64,000 bases of DNA from Neonectria sp. B-13. Taxonomy: Eukaryota; Ascomycota; Sordariomycetes; Hypocreales; Nectriaceae. The position numbers were made by a program, and so were the translations under genes. Below the pieces are notes generated by a model. The model saw nothing but the letters and a program-made list of their open reading frames with translations. It was not told the DNA's origin and searched no databases. Shown here piece by piece: positions 11,112 through 23,832 of the stretch (the stretch's first letter is position 1; each line of letters opens with the position of its first letter). The stretch lies in contig NOKP01000009.1 in assembly GCA_002682825.1 (NCBI GenBank), positions 1,178,001 to 1,242,000 of the forward strand. Direction: 5' to 3'.

Positions 11112-12602
11112 ATTCTCTCCACCCCCATAAACCTCCCCCTTGTACAATTAAACCCCCCGAACCAGGAAAACCCCCCTCTTTGCATCTTAGACATGTTGGG
11201 AACCCAAAAAAAAGAAAATCCCCTCTTGTGCAAAGGCGTCGACAGGGGAGGGGCTGCCGGCGCGTCACTATTCTCTCGGGCTGGACTCACAACCGAGCGG
11301 GGTTTTTTTTCCGACAGAATTTAAGAAGAGAGCGACGACAGGGCGGACGGAGTAGTTGAAGGGAAAGGGGGATCTGTGTTTTTTTTTTGGGCGGGATGGA
11401 CCCAATTTCTCCCCCCTCCAGCAATATGTTGAAACGAACAGTCCCGAGTTGAAGCTGGTGCGCGGCCTCGGGGGAATCGTGACGTCGTCGTGGCCCTTGA
11501 CCCCGGGTTTTTGTGTCTTAGGGATTTGATGGCTGTCACTCACCGCTGTGGCTGGCTACGTTGTACTAGTGTATAGAATCTTTTGCTCACCTCTTCCATG
11601 TCTGACTGTAACGAGGTCGTCACTTTATCGTGGAAACTACCATACACGTATATCAGAGGCCTTAAGGACGGATCCGACAACATCCGTTGACCCTATTCGG
11701 CAAAGCCCATCAGCTTTCTCACCCAATCATCCATCGCTAGAGACTTGGAGTTGCATCATTGTATTCCGTGGGACAACCTGTTCTCGGAATCATGTAATCC
11801 CGTTGAGCATCAGATACGTGTACTAAAACATGCTGCACCCAATGTTCATTTCCCTCACTTCCCAGTCCATGTGCCATGTGCCTCTGAGTAGATAATCGAG
11901 GTCTCTTCAAGTCTGCTTCCTCTGTACATATATACGTGCCATACATGCTCTCGACTTCATTTTCAGCGAGTCGTTTCGCTCCTGCTTCAAAGCAAACTAT
12001 TTCTCCCTCTCCCCTGTTGTCTCAAAACGTTTGCATTTTTGGGAATCCAGAAACCCCCCAAACACCATAACCCAGACCCAGCTCGCATCGTTGAGTCAAC
12101 GACCGTCGCTGCACGCATCCCTTGCCGTGCAACCCCCGGTACGATGTATACCAGGGATTCCACGTAACAAAGCCCAATACCAATACTAGGTTTATGAAAT
12201 GCAGCAAACCAGTCCGTCCGCCCTCGCATAGATGGCCACCCCATGTAATGAATCAAAAACGAAGAAAAGGGAAACTCCCCCGTTCCTAAAATGGAAATGA
12301 AGAAAAAAGACAAAACTCCATGCCGTGTATCCTATATCCTTTTGGAGTCCGGAGCTAAAGACTTGCAATAAAAACACCTGATTTTCTCTTTCCGTAAAAG
12401 GCCAATGCTGCAAAATGAAGAGTCACCTGAGGGTGACGCAAATCTGTGTGCTCTGTGTCCGAGGAAATGCAACGGTGTCGTATAGCAGTTGATGGTGGTT
12501 GTCCACGTGGTTATGGCTGGTGACATGAGCCGTCTGTCAGTTGCCATCCAAAGCATGACTCGGTTTTGGTTCGTCATCAATTCGAGACGAGAGAACAATT
12601 CA
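11112..12602. other. intergenic region between convergent genes
   Basis: 1.5 kb between the ACP and CCCH gene 3' ends. It contains poly-T/poly-A runs (for example near 11300-11390). No coding potential is seen. Confidence 0.55.
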
Positions 12603-14559
12603 TCATCGCCCGCTGACTGGCACCGAGTCCCTTGGTCCCTTGGTTCCGTTGGTCTGGCTCTTGCCCGACACAACCCCGGCGTAGCTGCTCCAGGCACCCA
12701 TGCTCAGGCCGGCCGAAGACCGTTTCGGGGTTTTGGCGGCCGTGGACGTCTCGCCATCCTCCTCCATGCCCTCCATGTGGAACATCTCATCATCCTCGTT
12801 GATGGGCGTTGTGAACCGTCCGTTCATTGCCGAGCTGATGCTGCCGCTCGAAACGTGGCGCTCCATACCGCGCTCCTTTCCTATCGGGCTGATGGAGCTG
12901 ATGGCACTTCCGGGACCTCGAGCAGCCGAGGGGTGGAGCAGCGGGCTGGAACCCCCCGCACTATCCTCCAGGTGGTTACGCTGGAGTTGCTGAGAGAGCA
13001 TTGACATGGAGTCGCTGCCGCTGCGCAACGAGGAGGGACGGATGAGGCCGTTGGAGTTGTTCATCTCTTGGGCGAGAATTGAGTTTCGCAATGGGCTGCC
13101 GACATGACCAAAGGCCGAGGCGGCACCTCGCGCCGATCGAGTCGAATCCTCCTCTTCCTTCTGTCGCTGGAACATGGGTCCCCATCGACTTGGGCTCGAT
13201 CCAATAGGGCTGCCGTACTTGCTGAGGCCGTCCAAGCCAGCGTCGCTGCTGTCGGCTCGCATCGAGCCTCTCCGGGCCTTTTCGGCAGGGGTCAAGAGAT
13301 CCTGCAGGTTCTCGGGCACATAGTTCTCGGGGAGGTTGTCGTCGTCGTCGCCAAAGGCGAACTCGGCCTCCCAGTCTCTGTCAACGGATGTCTTGGGCAT
13401 GCTGGAGCTGAGCATTCGTGGCTTGGAGAACCGGGATGAGTGCATAGCTCGTTTTCCAAAGTACTCATCCACGTTGCTCTGCTGAGAGCTGGGCGGGCTG
13501 TTGGGCATGGGGGCGACGAGGTGCTCCGAGGAACCAAAGGCGGAGGTGTGCAGCAGCTTGAGGGTTTCCGAGGTGCGAGAATCCTTGGCGTTGCTGAGGG
13601 ACTGGGAAGGTGACTCGAGGCCGAACTTGGAAGGGACTGAAGAGGGCCATGGAGCCGCAGGGAACCGGGCGGCGTTGGAGATGCCATTGGAGTCGAACGA
13701 GGCGGGGAGAGGAGCATCTAGGACCGACAGTCCCTTGTTGTTAACAGGAGACAGAGCAAGACCAAAACGGGAATCCTCATCCCGGGGCGAGCCGTAGGCG
13801 GAGCTGGTGTATGACATGTCGATGGTGGGCAGACCATTTTCGAGGCTGGGCTGGCTTGCCAGACTATGCTGCGGGTCATCGTAGGGGTAGGCCGTGGTGT
13901 ACGAGGGGACATCGGCGCGGTAGAGAGAGGTGGTGAGGGCGCTGGTGGAGGGCTGGTTCTGTGCGGAGGCGGGGTTGGCCCGGCCGGCGAGACTGATGGG
14001 CGAGGTACCTATCGTGACGCCATTCTTGCCGTAATTGATGCGTCGGCCGTCGGGGAGGACGTGGATGTTGGCGCATTTGGGGCCGAATTTGCAGTTTCCC
14101 TGTGTGGCGAAAGACAATTGTTAGATTTGACGCGTCGGGGGGAGGGGACTTGGGCCGGTCGCAGGTGGCCGCAGGTGGCATGAAGGCGACGGTGATATGG
14201 CGCACGCACCTTGGCGAAGTATTTGCAGACGTTCTCGGCCGCAGCGCCGAGGTCATGGCTAAATGGACAGGCATTGCCAGCCTGGCAAGCGCCCTGGCGA
14301 AAGAACTTGCACGGGACGTGAGCGGTGTCTGTCATGATGAGCTGGGTCAGTTGGGAGTGGGACAAAATATGCGACGGAGAGTGATGGCTCGTCGCGCGGG
14401 GGTCGTGTGCAACATACTCGGAGGGCTTCGGGGCCCGTCGAAGCGGGGGGTAGTGGACGCGGGAGTCATGGGAGTGGCCTGGGCTCCGTTGGCGTTGCCG
14501 TTGGACGAGGACGAAACGTTGTTCAGGCTGCCGCTCCGGGCGTGACGATATTCGGGCAT
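12603..14559 (-). CDS. tandem CCCH zinc-finger protein, probable RNA-binding regulator
   Basis: Three exons on the minus strand (14559-14418, 14328-14210, 14099-12603) give 585 residues; phases fit (introns of 89 and 110 nt). The start MPEYRHARSGSLNN opens a short Ser/Asn-rich leader. Two adjacent C-x7-C-x5-C-x3-H fingers follow: CKFFRQGACQAGNACPFSH (residues 54-72) and CKYFAKGNCKFGPKCANIH (82-100). Each intron interrupts near a finger. The remaining ~480 residues are Ser/Pro-rich and probably disordered, with an acidic patch (FGDDDDNLPENYVPENLQDL). Tandem CCCH fingers of this spacing usually bind single-stranded RNA; the fingers resemble yeast Lee1. Target RNAs cannot be inferred. Upstream lies the 9.3 kb gene-poor stretch. 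Confidence 0.9.
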
Positions 14560-17191
14560 CGTGGGAAGCGAGGGCGACGTCTGGGAGAGTGGGAGGCGCC
14601 GAGGCGAGGTGGTGTAGAGGAGAGAAGGAGAAGCGGAAGCAGCAGAAGCGGAAGGGGAGCAGAATCGGAAGGCGGAGGCTGAGGTGAGGGTTGCGCGAAT
14701 GCTTGCGTGAACGCGGCGGCGGAGCGGGCGGCAAAGAGGGTCCCTCTCTGGTTCGGTCCTGGAAGGGCTCGTCGGAGGACTCGTCGAGGGCGTTGGTGGG
14801 CGCAAGGTGGGGGTAAATGGCGGGCGCCGGGCTTGTTCGGGCGCGGCCTGGGTGTCTGTTCTGGGCGGGCGGGCGAACGAGCGATAGATGAGCGATGAGT
14901 GAGCGACAGGCCTGAGCGATCCGGGCGTGGTACGAATAGGTATTAGTGGTGGTGGTATAGCGGCCGTAGTGTAGTAGTCGCGAGTCAACCCCCAGTTAGA
15001 TGGTTGACCAGGGTCTTGTCCGTATGGCGTTGATGATGAGGATGAGGATGTTGATGATGATGTTGGAGATGAAAGAATTCTTGGTGTTGTTGCAGTTGCA
15101 GAAAGAGAAGAGACGACTTGGGATGAAAGGACCCGAGATGGAAAGGCCTGATCCTGCACCGGAGAGAAAGTGGCAGGCACGATGGTGCCAACAGAGGACG
15201 TCGCTTGCATCAACTGCCAGTCAGCTGGCATACCTAACTGCACGATTCGGTCACTCCCTATGCCGAGCCGGCCACTGTAACCCGGAGTGCTGTTGCAGAG
15301 CGTCAGGGCACTCGGTGGGGGGATTGGAGGGGTCGACCAGCTAGTTCGTCGGCCTTGAGCGGGTTGCGGGCGAGTCAGTGGATTGATGCCCTGAGGGTAG
15401 GGGTGGAAGTGCTAGAGGTCCGCTGGACCTTGGGCGGGCATTCAGGATTGGTTCCGGGTATATCCGCGATGGTGAGATTGAAAGCTGTGCAGGGGAAACC
15501 CGGGTTCGACTTGGGTTGTCTGTGTAAGTCGTGTGCTTATAAGTCGTGTGTTATCCTGGGTTAGAGTGAGAGCGACCGTTTTTTATTCGCGGGACAGCCG
15601 TAGCGAGGCTTGATTATCAAGACAGGCGGAAGAAACGGATGATGTGTGTAAGAGGGAAGCGAGGTGCAGCAACCGCAACCGCAACTGATGTGAGATGAGT
15701 TGGGGAGATGGTGGGAGCTTGTTTGGCACGCGACCGGATATGTTCGTCATCGATAAAAAGGAGGCGGGCGAGATGGACGAATGATGAAAATGAAGAAGAG
15801 GAAACCAAAAGTTAACGAAGGGGGCACATGAGCCATGTTATGCTGTTCGTCCTAGACGGTTCTCGGCCGGGGGCACCAGGGGCCTTTTATTTGCCTGGGG
15901 CTTAGACGGAGAGACGGCGAGAGACAGAGAGAACCTAAGAGAACTGCTAGTAGAGAAGGCAGACAGAGAGGCAAGTGAATGGAAGCCGCCTCGTGTGCCT
16001 GTTGGTTGGTCGATGGGTGGTTGGCGGGTCTGTCGATGGTGGTGGTTGTGGTGGTGGCCTACGGAGCAACTTGGCAGTCTAGTTGGTGTGCCATGGGATG
16101 GACGAGATATCAAAAGTTGAAACATCACAGCCAGACTCAAGGCTGCGGTGGGTCTGTCCTCTTCTCTTGTTGCCCGTGTATGAAGTATCTTCCCTGCTTC
16201 CCGGCCGTTGGTACAAGGAAACAAGCACAACCAGCACGGTAGCACAAGGCCCAGGAACCCAGACCCCTGGTCGCAGAGACCCGTGAGACCCCCATGGTTC
16301 TGCCCATCTGCCTGGTCGCTCGGAGCCGGCGTGCCAGGTATCCACTACGAGGGGCGGCGTGATGCGGACGGACGGCCGATGTAGATTTACAAATCCACAC
16401 CCAACTACCGTTGGTGCTGTTTTCTCTCTTTGGGGACAACATCTGGATTGTTTCGTCGGCGGGGGAAAATAGACTTCTGGCGTGTTGGGTAGCTGCAGTT
16501 TGCCATTTGCTTGCTTGCTTGGCTTGCTCTCTCACACGAGAGGTGGTGATGCCCAAATGGGAGCGAGCCATCCTCGAATCAGGTCATGTCATGTCAGACT
16601 CCATGTCGGGCGTCTAGCTGGTCACACACTCTTTGGGTTGGGTGGAGGGGTGTTTTTGGCCATTTTGGGGTTCATGGGATGAATCTCGGCCAGGCTGGAT
16701 AGTATCAAGAGTCGTTTGTCACTCTGCCTCCAGATGCCTCCATTGCAAGCCGCACCAGTCTCACTCTCTAGCGAAGGAGTTGGAGGTCAATAAGTCCAAT
16801 GTGTAAGCAATAAGCAAGGCCATCTTCTTCCACTCTGGCTACCATTCCTTTCTCCTTCTACTCCGTTCTTTGGACGAATACAGAGTAGGTAAGTCTGGGT
16901 GGGATGTCCTCCACGACGACAGATGGACGGACTCGCTGATGCATGACCCCATGTCACTCACATTACATGCTCCCGCCCCTCCTCCTCCTCCTCGCCGTCC
17001 ACGGTTCCACTGTTTCACTCCCTCTTCCCCGCCTCATGGCTGGCTGGACCTTGGGATGGGTGCATTCGATGAATGGTCACCAGTCCCCCCCTTGGCCCAT
17101 CCATCCATGACGATGCTATCCCCATTCACTTCCGGTACATCCCAATGCCGTGCGCAACCTCCACAACTCATTTCATCCCGGGGTCAGACAC

Positions 17192-17222
17192 GGACGCGGA
17201 CGCAGACGCAGACGCAGACGCA
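17192..17222. repeat. GACGCA hexamer microsatellite
   Basis: About five units of GACGCR in tandem (GACGCG then GACGCA copies) inside the gene desert. Confidence 0.8.
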
Positions 17223-18044
17223 AGAAACGGAAAGTAAGGAAGAAAACCTGGGGCAAGGGAACCACGTTCCCTGAGCCTCGCTCGGCATCCCGCCTTGATC
17301 CTCGTCTTCCAAACCCTGGTCTGGTTCGTAAACCAGCAACTGGTGCTATCTACGAGGCGAGCGCCGGGATATTCAGAGCAGAAGGTCTCTCGTCTGACCC
17401 TGTTTCCTGTCTGCCGTGTTCACCGGATTCGTTCGACTTGGACCTCTCCGCTCCGAGGTAGGCCCAGGACTCAGGGTCACGACTCACGAGAGCCATGCAT
17501 CGTGAGTCCAGAATGTCTTTGCCCGCCTCTCGTCCCGTCTCACTCCGTAACGTCCGCGGACGAGAGCATCGCACACTCTGCATCCGAGAGAATCGCGTCC
17601 CATTGCATCCGAGCACATCCCTGCTGCCTTGCCTTCCTTGGCTTGCCCTTGTCTTGCGTGCCCCATACCCCCCCATGCCTGTCTCATGCCCACCATGGCC
17701 AACCGTCGCCGCCGTCTCGACGATCAAGGCAGATGTCGGCCACTATCCCCAACTTGGCCGACCCAGGCCCTTGTCGCTTCTGCGCGCGCTCCTCTGCTCC
17801 ATGCTTGTGCAACCATGCATGCATGATCGATAGTGTCTTGCCAGTCTTCGACGGTCGACCTGCCCAGCCTTGCCCTGCTCAGCCCAACAACGCGTGCCCG
17901 ATTCGGAAGCGCGACGCACTCGAGCTTGCGCAGCTTACCGTGGCGATGCACTCCATCAGGCCATCACTCGATAACTCCGTCGCTCGGTAGATCTCCATCC
18001 GTAGGTTGCCATGGCCCATCCGTACCACAGTCATCAGTGCCGTG

Positions 18045-18147
18045 GCTCATCACTACCATAACCCATCACTACCGTGACCCATCGCTACCGTGACCCATCA
18101 CTACCACGGCCCATCACTACCACGGTGGCCCATCACTACCATGGCCC
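18045..18147. repeat. ~16-bp minisatellite, six imperfect copies
   Basis: The unit is close to CCCATCACTACCRYGG. It repeats about six times with single-base changes and small length differences (15-19 bp). Non-coding context. Confidence 0.85.
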
Positions 18148-18953
18148 ATAGCTAGCCCATGAGCCTGCCTGTGTATCCTGGACTCCTGCAGTAGAATCCC
18201 ATCTGAGTGAGCTAGTGCTGGCGGCTTATCGTCTGGCGTAGCATTGCCTCACACAAACCCGATCCGCGACCCCATTCGTCGTGAGGAGTATACCTCCGCA
18301 TTGACGATACTGAAACGCCAAATCGCCAATGCCGCCGCTTCAATCAAAACAAAGACAAAGACAGCCCGGCCGAAAAAGCAACTCTCGCTCGATCGATACC
18401 TGCTGTACGTCGACTGACGCCATTCTGCAGCAATCAAGCTTGGTGCAGAAACCACACTACCCACTGGCAGCAGCGCGCCATGGGTTCCAATTCCATGCAA
18501 GGATGTCCTGGGGATCAGCAACTGCAAGGCGCCGGGAACGCAGCATACCCGATACGGGGCAGCCTAGTGCGCTGGAGGGTGCGCCTCGCGCGGGTCGTCC
18601 ACTGAACCGTCGCCCCCAGCGCCCGCTGACGCCGCCTGGGAGGCTGGACGTGCCCTGGACGTGCCCTGGACGTGCGCAAGGGACGCCTGGGACCACTGGG
18701 ACCACTGGAGTTACAGGGATCGATGACCATCGCCGGGGTCCATCTTGGTATGTAGTCCGTGCGCTTCCCTTTGCGTCTGCCAGAAATAGCCCCCGCATGG
18801 GAATTGACCTCAGCAACCAAGCAACCTCCTGCCTTCAGTTCGTGTGCTCTACAGTGCAGAGAGCTCGACGTATTTTGTGCCTCCACCTTACTTTCAACAA
18901 CTCCAACTCCAACTCCCTCCTTACATTGCTCATTCTACAGATGTCCACGACAG

Positions 18954-19060
18954 ACACATACGCGCGCACATACATGCATACACACACGCACCACACACAC
19001 ACGCACACACGAAATCACGTCGTCACAAGCACCCACACAAGCACCCACACAAGCTACCAC
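18954..19060. repeat. CA-rich low-complexity tract
   Basis: Broken (CA)n runs with ACACGCAC and CACCCACACAAG variants. It produces artefactual His/Thr-rich open frames. Confidence 0.75.
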
Positions 19061-19933
19061 CCACGCACACGCTCCAACATGCCCACCAACACGCTGCTTA
19101 CCCACCCAGCATCCCCTCAACCATTGGAGCCTCCCTCTCCGTGCGGGCTAGGTGTGCCAGCTTCCGCGGAGGCAGCTTTGGACCTTGCGAAGTTGCGGCT
19201 TGGGCTTGGGCTTGGACTGGGGCTTCGGGCTTTTGAGAAACCTGCACTGGGCATTCGTATGTCTGTCGGCTCTGCCTTCTCCTCCACTCACACCCACCAT
19301 GCCCAGCTTCTCTTCTTCTCGTCTCTTCCACTCGCGGCTCATTCCCTCCCGGTCATTTCTCGCCCTCCAACTCTTGATCTTTGGGATAGGGATAGCCGCC
19401 GTGCGTCTTATCTGTTCTGTCTACGAGGTTGGCTACGAGGCTACCAAGCTGGCCACTAACCAGTGCTAACTGTCGAGTCTTCGTTCGGATATGCCCTCGA
19501 TAATCACATTCTCCATCCTGTTGGCCGAAGCAGGTCGGCAGGCTGCTCTCTAGCTCGATGGCCACTGGGCGTAGCTCCACATCCCATCGAAACCACCCAG
19601 GATACTCTGTTACTTCGCATCTCTCTCCTCTCTCCTAATTCGCCCCGGGCTTCCACGGCCCGCAGGAGTTCGCACTTTATGAGATGGAATGATCGGCCTG
19701 CGATCTTCGACCCTGCAGGTAAATAACGTCCCTACTAGTCCTATCCGCTCCTTTCAGCAACCACGAATCCGAACCCCACGTCAACAACCGCGAGAGAAGC
19801 ATGCCGGTACATGTCAACAACGCACCCGTCCCCGAAAATGGTCTGGTCGGCAAGCGCCACGGTCCCGACCAGGTGCACCCATCCAAGCCATCCTCAGCCT
19901 GGAGTGTCTCAGGCGGATGACCACACCACAACC

Positions 19934-19969
19934 CTCATCACCACCATCACCACCATCACCACCACCATC
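19934..19969. repeat. CAC/CAT trinucleotide repeat
   Basis: Tandem CACCAT and CACCAC units in non-coding sequence of the gene desert. Confidence 0.75.
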
Positions 19970-22900
19970 TGAAGCCCACTCTTCTCCCGGCCGCGTGCTA
20001 GTGCGATCCAGTGCCTGCACTCCCCAGCCACCTCTCATTGACATGCCCTCGTGTTATGTATGTCCACTGCCGTGACCGCCTGACAACCCCATGGCTGGAC
20101 TCCAGCTCGGCCCAGCTTACATGACGCCTCCAGCCTTAAACCTCACCTGCGGATCTCCTTGTCTCCGCGGTGAGCACTGTCACTGCACTGAGCACTGACC
20201 GCCGGTCCAGTGGCTTACTTGGCGTCCCCAGAGTTTGACTCCTGCTGCCACATGCGTGGCGGTCCTGTGGAAGATTCTACTGCACATCTTCACCGGGCTC
20301 CTGGATTCGCTGTGTCTCTGCCTTCTCCCATGTCTCCATCTTCTATTCGAGCCCAGGCCCTTCTTCAACGCATCCTGCTGACACCAAACCCAAGCCCACT
20401 ATGCGGGTCCTCCTGTTCACCCGCCTAAGCCTTCATCAACTGTTGTACTTGTACCAACTAGTTTGACACCCAAACTGCCAGCCTTGGCTCTTGAGCAGCA
20501 AGGGCCACTCAACTGTCAACCCTGGCCTTCACACCCTCAACTTTGAGATTGGCCTCTTCCATAGCCCGGACTAGCATCTCACAGAATCTCATGATCCCTG
20601 CCCCACATCATCCGACCGGGAGCTGGCGGAGTCATCAGTCCCTTCATAGTCCACACCTTCGTCGCGCCCCGGGACTGGTGTCTTTGCCCCTCGGCGCGTC
20701 TCAGTGAGATCCACGTTGACACCACTGTCACTGGCTAGTGGCCGCCTTTTCCCAGCATCTAGATAGAAGTGCCGGTGAGAAACCTCCGAAAGGTGTGACA
20801 CGATATGTCCTTGGCGGTTTGTCGAGAGACCATCGTCATCCCCATCTTCTGGTGGTGAGACCCTCGTCCGGAACGACCCCAGATCAAAAGGACCGTTGAT
20901 ATTTTACTTCCCGATGATCTCCACATCTTAATTATCATGGTAAAGGCGGCAAGGTGCCGAGATCTTGACAGGTCCCCGCATGGCCCATCTGATCTAGTCG
21001 ATGGACATGGCAACACCGCTCGAAAGCGATCAAGTGGCTAGGTCGGTGTGTAATGATGCGTTCATGACACAATCATTACGAGTTGGCGACGACAAGAACT
21101 CCGCTCTTTCACTCGGCTCCGGTTTGAGAGTGTCTCACGAGGTGTTGAAGGAACCAGCTGAAATATTTGTGTCTTGGTTAACCAGGTATGCGTCGGAGAC
21201 CTCACAAAGCTGCCAACCAGTCAGGCATCGTCGAGACTTGGAAAGGCTAAGCCACATCCCACTAGGGCCCAATCGCATTACTTGGCCCAGGCCGGTTTCA
21301 TCCAGCACTGCCATCAGTTGAGAGCGGGCGGATGACCAGGCATGTGACCTGGGGGTGGTGTGCAGGTGTCTGGGCCGGCTGGAATCCCGAGTCGACCTGG
21401 GGCAGAAACGGGCGTCGCGAACTCGTATCACGGTGTGTGTGAGGATGACGAATGGGGGCAAGGCTTCACTAGTGAAATGAATAAGTTATAGGGTATCCAT
21501 TGCGGAGACTATGGACGCGTGACGGGCCGTGTCTTTCCAAGACTCATCGCCACGCAGGTTTCCTTCACACGTTGTGGTGGGCAACTACACGAGGGTGCCC
21601 GGTTGAGCAACGCAGTGGCAGATCTGGTATCTGCCGGTGTGTGTGGAAACCGGAATGCAAACGAGTCGTTCGGGACCGGGACAACTCGTGCACACCCAGG
21701 CAACCTACTGGCACTTCCTTCCTACGCCATCAAACGGGATGACGGGTTTGTGGCGTGTTTGGCATGTCTTTTATGGTTCCAAGAAAACCGGTGTTCTTGC
21801 TGCGCCCCCTTCACACAACGGTTGTTTAAAACACTACGAGTCTTGAAGGCGGCCCAGACTTGGCTCCTGGATAGCTGGAACTCTCGCCGGCGGCTAGCGG
21901 GCGGGAGAGTCGACAATTAGAGAGGAAAGCCAGGCGCGATCCGCGGGCCGCTCCCACCGACCGTGCCGCGAGGGCCGTACTGATAATACGATACCCGCTG
22001 AGGTGAGTCTAGACTATGAAGGCTGTCTAGCCACTTTGGGGTCAAGGTGAGGTCACGAGCATACTCTGACGTAGTTGGGTGAGAGCTTGGGGGAGGTCGG
22101 CATCGGTGAGATACGGAGCGGTGAGGCGCGCTGGTCAAGTGCCCTGATGGGTAGAGGTTAGGACACCTGAAGATGTTCCATGGAAGGCCCAGGCACTCGG
22201 GCTGGGTGAGGCTCAGGCAAGATGATGTCGCCCGGGATCATGGGAGCGGTTGCAACGCTGTTCGTTGGTCTGCGATGGCGCTCTGGAAAGTCTAATGCGG
22301 CTTGTGTAACGATGGGCGTAAACAACTTCGGTGTCATGGGCAAGGGAAGTTGTTTGCCGTAAATGTCGGGATCTGGTTCGTTGTTGTGCGTGGCTGGTAG
22401 GTTTACCGACGGAGTGGTTGTTGGGTCTCGACTAGATGTGGGCTGAGTGTGTATGTAGGTGCTCGAACCTTGGCTGGCCCCCGCAATCCTCAAGTTGCTC
22501 CATTTCTCAACCGACACTCACGCTGGATGTGAGGCATTGTGTCGCGCGGTCTTGTTTCTAGAACGGTACGGTTCAGTCTTCAAAGCCCGTAGCGTTGCCT
22601 CTGGCGATATTCATCACAACTCACGGGGTTATGGCGTCAGAGTCGCCGATGATCCACATCTAGTGGTCGGTTGGAGGGCCGTGTTCTAGCGCTCCCGCAT
22701 CGTACTCTGATCGCACAACAGAGAGGGTTTTGCTAGAATCGCAGCGTGTAGCATATATATGAGCATTTCTGTTCGGTTGGTGGTTCAGCAGATATACCGT
22801 GTCCAATGAGCATACACCGGAAATCGGGTTGCATTTACAGCACATCCCGACTCTGCAAGTCGCTCCTGTTAGTGACACCGTCGACGGATGCGCGGGCCTT

Positions 22901-23293
22901 TATCCACTTGGGGGGTGATGATCGTCGTCTTTCCTCATCGGGACCGCCAAGGAATGAGTCATTCTGGCTCATCCTGAATCACAGTGCAAGGGATCCACTC
23001 TGGGCGCTAGGGCGACAAGGGCGGGATGCACCGTTTGGGAGGGGTTCACCGTTTTGAAGACGGATGCGGCGGAGTTGATGATGGGACACGGATATCATGA
23101 TCGGACATGGATCTCATGATGGGCAGCGGAGGGTATCATAAGGCGTCAGAATGATTCATTTCTACTCTTGATGAGTGGTGTTGGTAATCATGGAGGGGAA
23201 TTGGTTACGGAGATGCGGAGGACAACGGGAGTCCGGTTGTGCGACCACGTCGAATATATGTAAATCCATTGATCGATAAGAGCAAGGATGAAA

Positions 23294-23341
23294 CCATCAT
23301 TAGAGTCATCATCAGGATCATCATCAGAGTCATCATCAGTC
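23294..23341. repeat. ATCATCAG-type short tandem repeat
   Basis: Three to four imperfect copies of a ~15-bp unit containing GTCATCATCAG, near the 3' side of the bZIP gene. Confidence 0.7.
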
Positions 23342-23800
23342 ACAATTGGCAAGTATCCATGATCAAGGAAGCACCACCCATGTAAGCACTGCACTTCACC
23401 TACCCCAGCCAAGCTCGTACGGGTCCATGAAGAAGAAACGGAATCCGACGACATCACCATGAGTCGCATGAGCCGAATAAAACAGGAAGAAACGACATCG
23501 TCCGAGACACCAAGAGGGCAAAGTCATATTTGGCAACAAAAGAAATCAATTCGAATTCGCTATATATACAGAAAAATAATAGAATGGTTATGCTAACTGC
23601 GTTCGCATTCCACATAGGTTTCCTTCCAAGCGCTTTCATTCGCGACTCCGTTTCAATCATCTCTAGGTATGATGGATTGATGGGTAGATAGGTGTACAAG
23701 ATGCAATTGACAGGGTTTTTGGCGGGGAATCCCACCTTCTCACTCCCATGAGACGGACAAAGTTTTTAACAAAGAGTTGATGATGTGACGACATAGAGCT

Positions 23801-23816
23801 GTGTGTGTGTGTGTGT
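23801..23816. repeat. (GT)8 microsatellite
   Basis: Eight GT units lie immediately downstream of the bZIP stop codon, in its presumed 3' UTR. Confidence 0.85.
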
Positions 23817-23832
23817 TGTGTGTAGTTGGTTC

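Larger units (their letters stand above)
14560..23832. other. 9.3 kb gene desert with scattered simple repeats
   Basis: I see no exon chain, domain, RNA gene or transposon on either strand between the 5' end of the CCCH gene and the 3' end of the bZIP gene. The longest open frames (17295-17990 plus, 18329-19459 plus) are composed of repeat-derived residues (Thr-His runs, Arg/Pro runs) and have no homology-like core. The DNA is not AT-rich, so it is not an ordinary RIP-degraded block. The first ~1 kb is probably the CCCH gene's promoter and leader. The rest may be a large regulatory region, hold a non-coding transcript, or be neutral spacer. Confidence 0.55.

Noticed and set aside
15480..15520. 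GGTTCGACTTG, resembling a tRNA B box
   Set aside because: Lacks the closing CC and any A box or foldable cloverleaf around it. A similar GGTTCGATTCA near 25098 was rejected for the same reason.
17295..17990. 231-codon plus-strand open frame
   Set aside because: Composition is random-looking (Ser, Pro, His, Cys scattered). Several overlapping frames of similar length exist on both strands, as expected for GC-rich non-coding DNA.
18329..19459. 376-codon plus-strand open frame in the desert
   Set aside because: Its content follows local CA and CAC repeats (Thr/His runs) and Arg/Pro-rich sequence. No signal peptide, domain or consistent codon use; the opposite strand is also widely open.
22158..22517. 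119-codon minus-strand frame with Pro-rich sequence
   Set aside because: Begins at GTG with no upstream ATG, no splice partner found, no domain.
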